Assembly (NCBI GenBank): GCA_964011275.1
Contig: CAXGOB010000003.1
Location: forward strand, 47,992 to 111,991
DNA: 64,000 bases
DNA from: UBA7328 sp002471345
GTDB lineage: Bacteria > Bacteroidota > Bacteroidia > Chitinophagales > Saprospiraceae
Direction: 5' to 3'
This document shows, one piece after another, positions 60,911 to 64,000 of this stretch (position 1 is its first letter; each line of letters opens with the position of its first letter). The position numbers were made by a program, and so were the translations under genes. The notes under the pieces are model-generated. The model was not told the origin of the DNA and did no database searches. It was given only the letters and a program-made list of their open reading frames with translations.

Positions 60911-61696
60911 TTAACCTTTTTTAATAATAGCATCATATTGAAGAATTCCTAAACCGAAAAGTGCATAGTCATATTTGACAGGGTCTATTGGATCTAATTT
61001 TCTTAAATTTTTGGTAAGTTCTAACACCGCTTTCCAATCTGACTTATTTCTTTTCATAAGGCCAAGAGAAAGCGCTACTCGTTGTACATGTACGTCAAGA
61101 GGAATAATTAATTCCTTTTTATTAATCAATTTCCAAAGACCAAAATCCACAATATTATCATCTCTCACCATCCACCGGAGAAACATATTCAATCTTTTAC
61201 AAGAAGAGTTTTTGAGAGGAGAAGCGATATGTTTATAAGTTCTTTGTGGAGCAAATTCAGACTTGAAAAAGATTTGTCTAAACTGAATTAGACCATGTTT
61301 GATTTTTTCTTCTTTTGCATTTAAATCAATAAACGCTTCTTCTAAAGAAGAATGTGATTTATAATAATTTTGGAAAAACTCTAAGAAATATATAGCATCA
61401 ATAGGTTGGAATGTTCGATGGACAAATTTTGAAAACTTCTTTCTGTCCATTTCTGAGTGATTCAGGACAAAGTCATAAGGTGTATTGTCCATAAGCTGCA
61501 CAAGCTTATTTCCACTGTTAATGATTGTGACTCTTTGCCCCCAGGATAGTAATGCCGTCCAAAGTCCAATGATTTCTATATCCTGAAGCTTCTTAAACTT
61601 CTTGGGTATAGAAATTGGATCTGTTTCTATGAATCGGGGGTGATTAAACTCTAAGGTTTTTTGATCTAAAAAATCTTTTAGTTCTGTCTTGTTCAA
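60911..61696 (-). CDS. TIGR02757 (DUF2400) family protein
   Basis: This 261-residue protein matches TIGR02757, a family found mostly in Bacteroidota: YDFVLNHSEMDRKKFSKFVHRTF, DAIYFLEFFQNYYKSHSSLEEAF, SPLKNSSCKRLNMFLRWMVR, and the C-terminal ELIIPLDVHVQRVALSLGLMKR then DPVKYDYALFGLGI. The C-terminal half resembles the helix-hairpin-helix DNA glycosylase fold (endonuclease III superfamily), and a role in DNA repair has been suggested by that similarity only. No iron-sulfur cluster cysteines are seen. It lies downstream of infB on the same strand, 27 bases away. Confidence 0.88.
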   Translation of the reverse strand: MNKTELKDFLDQKTLEFNHPRFIETDPISIPKKFKKLQDIEIIGLWTALLSWGQRVTIINSGNKLVQLMDNTPYDFVLNHSEMDRKKFSKFVHRTFQPIDAIYFLEFFQNYYKSHSSLEEAFIDLNAKEEKIKHGLIQFRQIFFKSEFAPQRTYKHIASPLKNSSCKRLNMFLRWMVRDDNIVDFGLWKLINKKELIIPLDVHVQRVALSLGLMKRNKSDWKAVLELTKNLRKLDPIDPVKYDYALFGLGILQYDAIIKKG

Positions 61697-61723
61697 TGTA
61701 TATGGTGTATCACTAAACCTTGG

Positions 61724-64000
61724 TTAAAGCGTCTGTTTTACTTCATTAATCTGATACCCTTCAATAATGTCACCCATTTTGATGTCATTAAAGTTTTTAA
61801 TGGTAAGACCACATTCAAACCCAGCTTTGACCTCACTCGTATCATCCTTAAATCGTTTTAAAGATGTAAGCTCTCCTACAACGCCTTCCTTATTAGGGAA
61901 GACAACAATGCCATCTCTGATTAATCGGATTAAGGTGTTTCTGGTCACTTTTCCACTATTTACATAACAACCTGCAATTGTTCCGATTTTGCTAATCTTA
62001 AAGGTCTCTCTTACCTCTATTTCACAAACAACCTCTTCTTCTTTGATTGTGTCAAGCATTCCTTCCATAGCGGCTTTGATCTCATCTATGGCTTCGTAAA
62101 TTATGGAGTAGGTTTTAATTTCAACTCCTTCCTTATCAGCTAGTTGCCTTGCGGTTCCTGAAGGACGAACTTGGAAGCCAATGATGATTGCATCAGAAGC
62201 TGAAGCTAGAAGAACGTCGGATTCTGCTATTGGACCTACAGCCTTATGTATAACATTAACCTGAACAGATTCAACAGATAACTTTATTAAAGAGTCAGAA
62301 AGCGCCTCAATAGAACCATCTACATCACCTTTTACAATCAGGTTTAGTTCTTTAAACGATCCCAATGCTAACCTTCTTCCAATTTCATCAAGACTAACAC
62401 GCTTACTTGCTCTGTTAGATTGTTCTCGCTCTATTTGTTGCCTCTTTCCAGCGATGTTCCTTGCTTCGGTTTCATTAACAACGACTTTAAACTTTTCACC
62501 AGCTTGTGGTGCTCCGTTCAATCCTAATACAAGAACAGGTACTGAAGGGCCTGCTGCTTTGATTCTTGACCCTTTATCGTTAAACATAGCTTTTACTTTG
62601 CCACTGTAAGCTCCAGTGACTAAAGCGTCTCCAATTTTAAGTGTTCCATTCTGTACTAACATCTTGGTGACATATCCTCTTCCTTTATCTAAAGAAGCTT
62701 CTATTACTGTACCATGGGCTTCCCTATTTGGATTTGCTTTAAGTTCTAGTAGTTCAGCTTCTAAGACCACTTTCTCTAAAAGCTCGTCAATACCCATTCC
62801 AGTTTTTGCTGAAATGTCATGAGATTGGAACGTGCCTCCCCAAGATTCTACCAGCAAGTTCATACTTGCTAGTTGTTCTTTAATTTTATCTGGATTTGCT
62901 CCGTCTTTATCCACTTTGTTTATGGCAAAAACCATAGGAACTCCAGCAGCCTGAGCATGACTGATCGCCTCTTTTGTTTGTGGCATTATCCTATCATCTG
63001 CAGCAATTATGATTATAGCAACATCGGTGACTTTTGCACCTCGTGCTCTCATTGCTGTAAAAGCCTCGTGACCTGGAGTATCTAAAAAGGTTATTTTTTT
63101 GTCTTTTACTTTTACTTCATAAGCACCAATATGCTGTGTGATACCACCCGCTTCTCCATCTGCCACATTGGCTTTCCGGATGTGATCTAACAATGAAGTC
63201 TTACCATGATCGACATGGCCCATGACCGTAACGATTGAGCCTCTTGGTTCTAAATCTTCTTCTGCATCAACAATTTCTTCTTCTTCTTCTTCATTTTCTT
63301 CAGCACTAATAAATTTGATCTCTCTCTCAAACTCTTCTGCGACTAACTCTATGATTTCAGCATCAAGCCTTTGGTTTATTGAGACAATAACGCCCAAATT
63401 CATACAAGTCATAATCACGTCTGTAGGAGCAATGTCTAATAGACTTGCCAACTCAGAAACAGATATAAACTCTGTAACTTGTACTACAGCTTTTTGGGTT
63501 TCCATTTGCTCATCTATGAGCTCTTGTTTTACCCTTTTATCTTCTCTGTTGTCTCTTCTTATTTTCTGTCTCTTCTTGCCACTTCCACCTGTAATCCTGG
63601 CCATAGTAGCCTTGATCTTTTCTTCTATTTCTTTTTGCGAGACCTGTTTGATTTCATCTGGTCTGCCTCCTCGTTGTCCCCGACCTTGTCCTTGCCCTTG
63701 TCCTCTATTATCCCGTTGTCCAGTATTTTGAACGGTAATCTTTTTGCGTTTTCTCTTTCTCTTTTTCTTAGCCTCATCTGCACGCTTAACAGGAGGAGCA
63801 GGTTTTTCTTTAGGCTTAGGTTTGGTTAATTTGTCAGAATCAATTTTACCTAACACCTTTAAACCCTTCAGTTGAGGTGTTTTTGCTCTAACCATTTCTT
63901 CAACCGGAGCAGGTTCTCCTTTAGGTGTTGTAGGCTCTGGTGCTGGAGGTTGAACGGGTTCCGCGACAGGTTCAGGTTTTGGTTCAGGTTTTGGTTCCGG
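61724..64000 (-). CDS. infB: Translation initiation factor IF-2, N-terminus beyond the window edge
   Basis: The frame runs off the window end, so the N-terminus is missing; about 758 residues are visible. The order is a Pro/Glu/Lys-rich region with PEPK-type repeats at the edge, a Lys/Arg/Gly-rich linker, an IF2-N-like block (SELASLLDIAPTDVIMTCMNLG), the GTPase domain with GHVDHGKTSLLD, DTPGHEAF and NKVDKDG, then domains II, III and the C2 domain for fMet-tRNA. IF-2 places initiator tRNA on the ribosome. It is the first gene of a pair with TIGR02757. The ATG seen at 63895 is internal, since the frame stays open in both PEPK and linker parts. Confidence 0.95.
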   Translation of the reverse strand, partial: PEPKPEPKPEPVAEPVQPPAPEPTTPKGEPAPVEEMVRAKTPQLKGLKVLGKIDSDKLTKPKPKEKPAPPVKRADEAKKKRKRKRKKITVQNTGQRDNRGQGQGQGRGQRGGRPDEIKQVSQKEIEEKIKATMARITGGSGKKRQKIRRDNREDKRVKQELIDEQMETQKAVVQVTEFISVSELASLLDIAPTDVIMTCMNLGVIVSINQRLDAEIIELVAEEFEREIKFISAEENEEEEEEIVDAEEDLEPRGSIVTVMGHVDHGKTSLLDHIRKANVADGEAGGITQHIGAYEVKVKDKKITFLDTPGHEAFTAMRARGAKVTDVAIIIIAADDRIMPQTKEAISHAQAAGVPMVFAINKVDKDGANPDKIKEQLASMNLLVESWGGTFQSHDISAKTGMGIDELLEKVVLEAELLELKANPNREAHGTVIEASLDKGRGYVTKMLVQNGTLKIGDALVTGAYSGKVKAMFNDKGSRIKAAGPSVPVLVLGLNGAPQAGEKFKVVVNETEARNIAGKRQQIEREQSNRASKRVSLDEIGRRLALGSFKELNLIVKGDVDGSIEALSDSLIKLSVESVQVNVIHKAVGPIAESDVLLASASDAIIIGFQVRPSGTARQLADKEGVEIKTYSIIYEAIDEIKAAMEGMLDTIKEEEVVCEIEVRETFKISKIGTIAGCYVNSGKVTRNTLIRLIRDGIVVFPNKEGVVGELTSLKRFKDDTSEVKAGFECGLTIKNFNDIKMGDIIEGYQINEVKQTL

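Noticed and set aside
63222..63731. 169-codon open frame opposite infB
   Set aside because: It is low-complexity Ser/Cys/Pro coding antisense to the charged linker and acidic part of IF-2, with no family features.
1..64000. CRISPR array, prophage, insertion sequence or integrated element
   Set aside because: No regularly spaced repeats, transposase, integrase, phage structural gene or attachment-site repeat was seen. The tRNA gene has no integrase near it.
63880..64000. A separate repeat element with the PEPK-coding repeat
   Set aside because: The repeat is in frame with IF-2 and fits its variable Pro/Glu/Lys-rich N-terminal region.

Overview
The window is AT-rich, gene-dense DNA from a Bacteroidota chromosome, most likely a marine or soil Cytophagales-type bacterium. 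Supporting signs are the family set (DUF4294, DUF4175, DUF4783-like, TIGR02757, paired OmpH/Skp, a 629-residue PurF-type protein, the ligase-associated repair genes, mevalonate-pathway mvaD), the near absence of Shine-Dalgarno sites, several TTG starts, and TATCTTTG boxes matching the known Bacteroidota -7 element TAnnTTTG. No phage, IS element, CRISPR array or rRNA was seen. One tRNA (anticodon CAT) is present.

Layout. 1-4.6 kb: end of an alkaline-phosphatase-superfamily gene, a lone DppC/OppC permease, a GAF-SpoIIE phosphatase, a TM2-TPR-SHOCT protein and a CBS protein. 4.6-7.0 kb: an old tandem duplication of a CBS-comF pair. A comF relic follows the intact CBS gene, a CBS relic precedes the intact comF, and a secreted-protein gene lies between them. 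7.0-14.6 kb (minus strand): a Tat-signal HisC-like aminotransferase, the ligase-associated helicase-ligase-exonuclease trio, and aroA. 14.8-26.3 kb (plus): a tightly packed polysaccharide operon with flippase, polymerase, four glycosyltransferases, GDP-mannose pyrophosphorylase and three sulfotransferases, suggesting a sulfated, mannose-derived glycan, followed by a lipoprotein mutarotase. 26.3-34.3 kb: ftcD, two orphan secreted proteins, and a second glycan island of four glycosyltransferases plus a FemAB/GNAT-like transferase on alternating strands. 34.3-38.6 kb (minus): DUF4175 coiled-coil protein, RsbW-like kinase and ybeY. 38.8-46.4 kb (plus): a DUF4783-like protein, then a redoxin/cytochrome c/copper-monooxygenase-like lipoprotein, a LolD-like ATPase, an FtsX-like permease and a serine-hydrolase-fold protein that has lost its catalytic residues. 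46.4-50.8 kb (minus): tRNA, prfA, anti-sigma-like protein, ECF sigma factor, pdeM, recA. 50.8-64 kb: a P-loop sulfotransferase-like/aminotransferase pair that corresponds to a single fused protein in plants, MaoC, an alkyltransferase-like protein, a TrpF-like barrel, a PAP2-like membrane protein, DUF4294, mvaD, two OmpH chaperones, a SPOR protein, a PurF-type protein, TIGR02757 and the start-truncated infB.

Connections. The SpoIIE phosphatase (1.9 kb) and the RsbW-like kinase (34.8 kb) are the enzyme halves of a partner-switching system, but no antagonist protein is visible here. PdeM, the fourth ligase-associated repair protein, lies beside recA about 36 kb from its trio. The strongest candidates for something undescribed are the 39.4-46.4 kb cassette with its dead hydrolase and 21-bp upstream palindrome, the duplicated CBS-comF locus, the sulfotransferase-rich glycan operon, and the sulfotransferase-aminotransferase pair. 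All family calls come from reading motifs by eye; nothing was searched.
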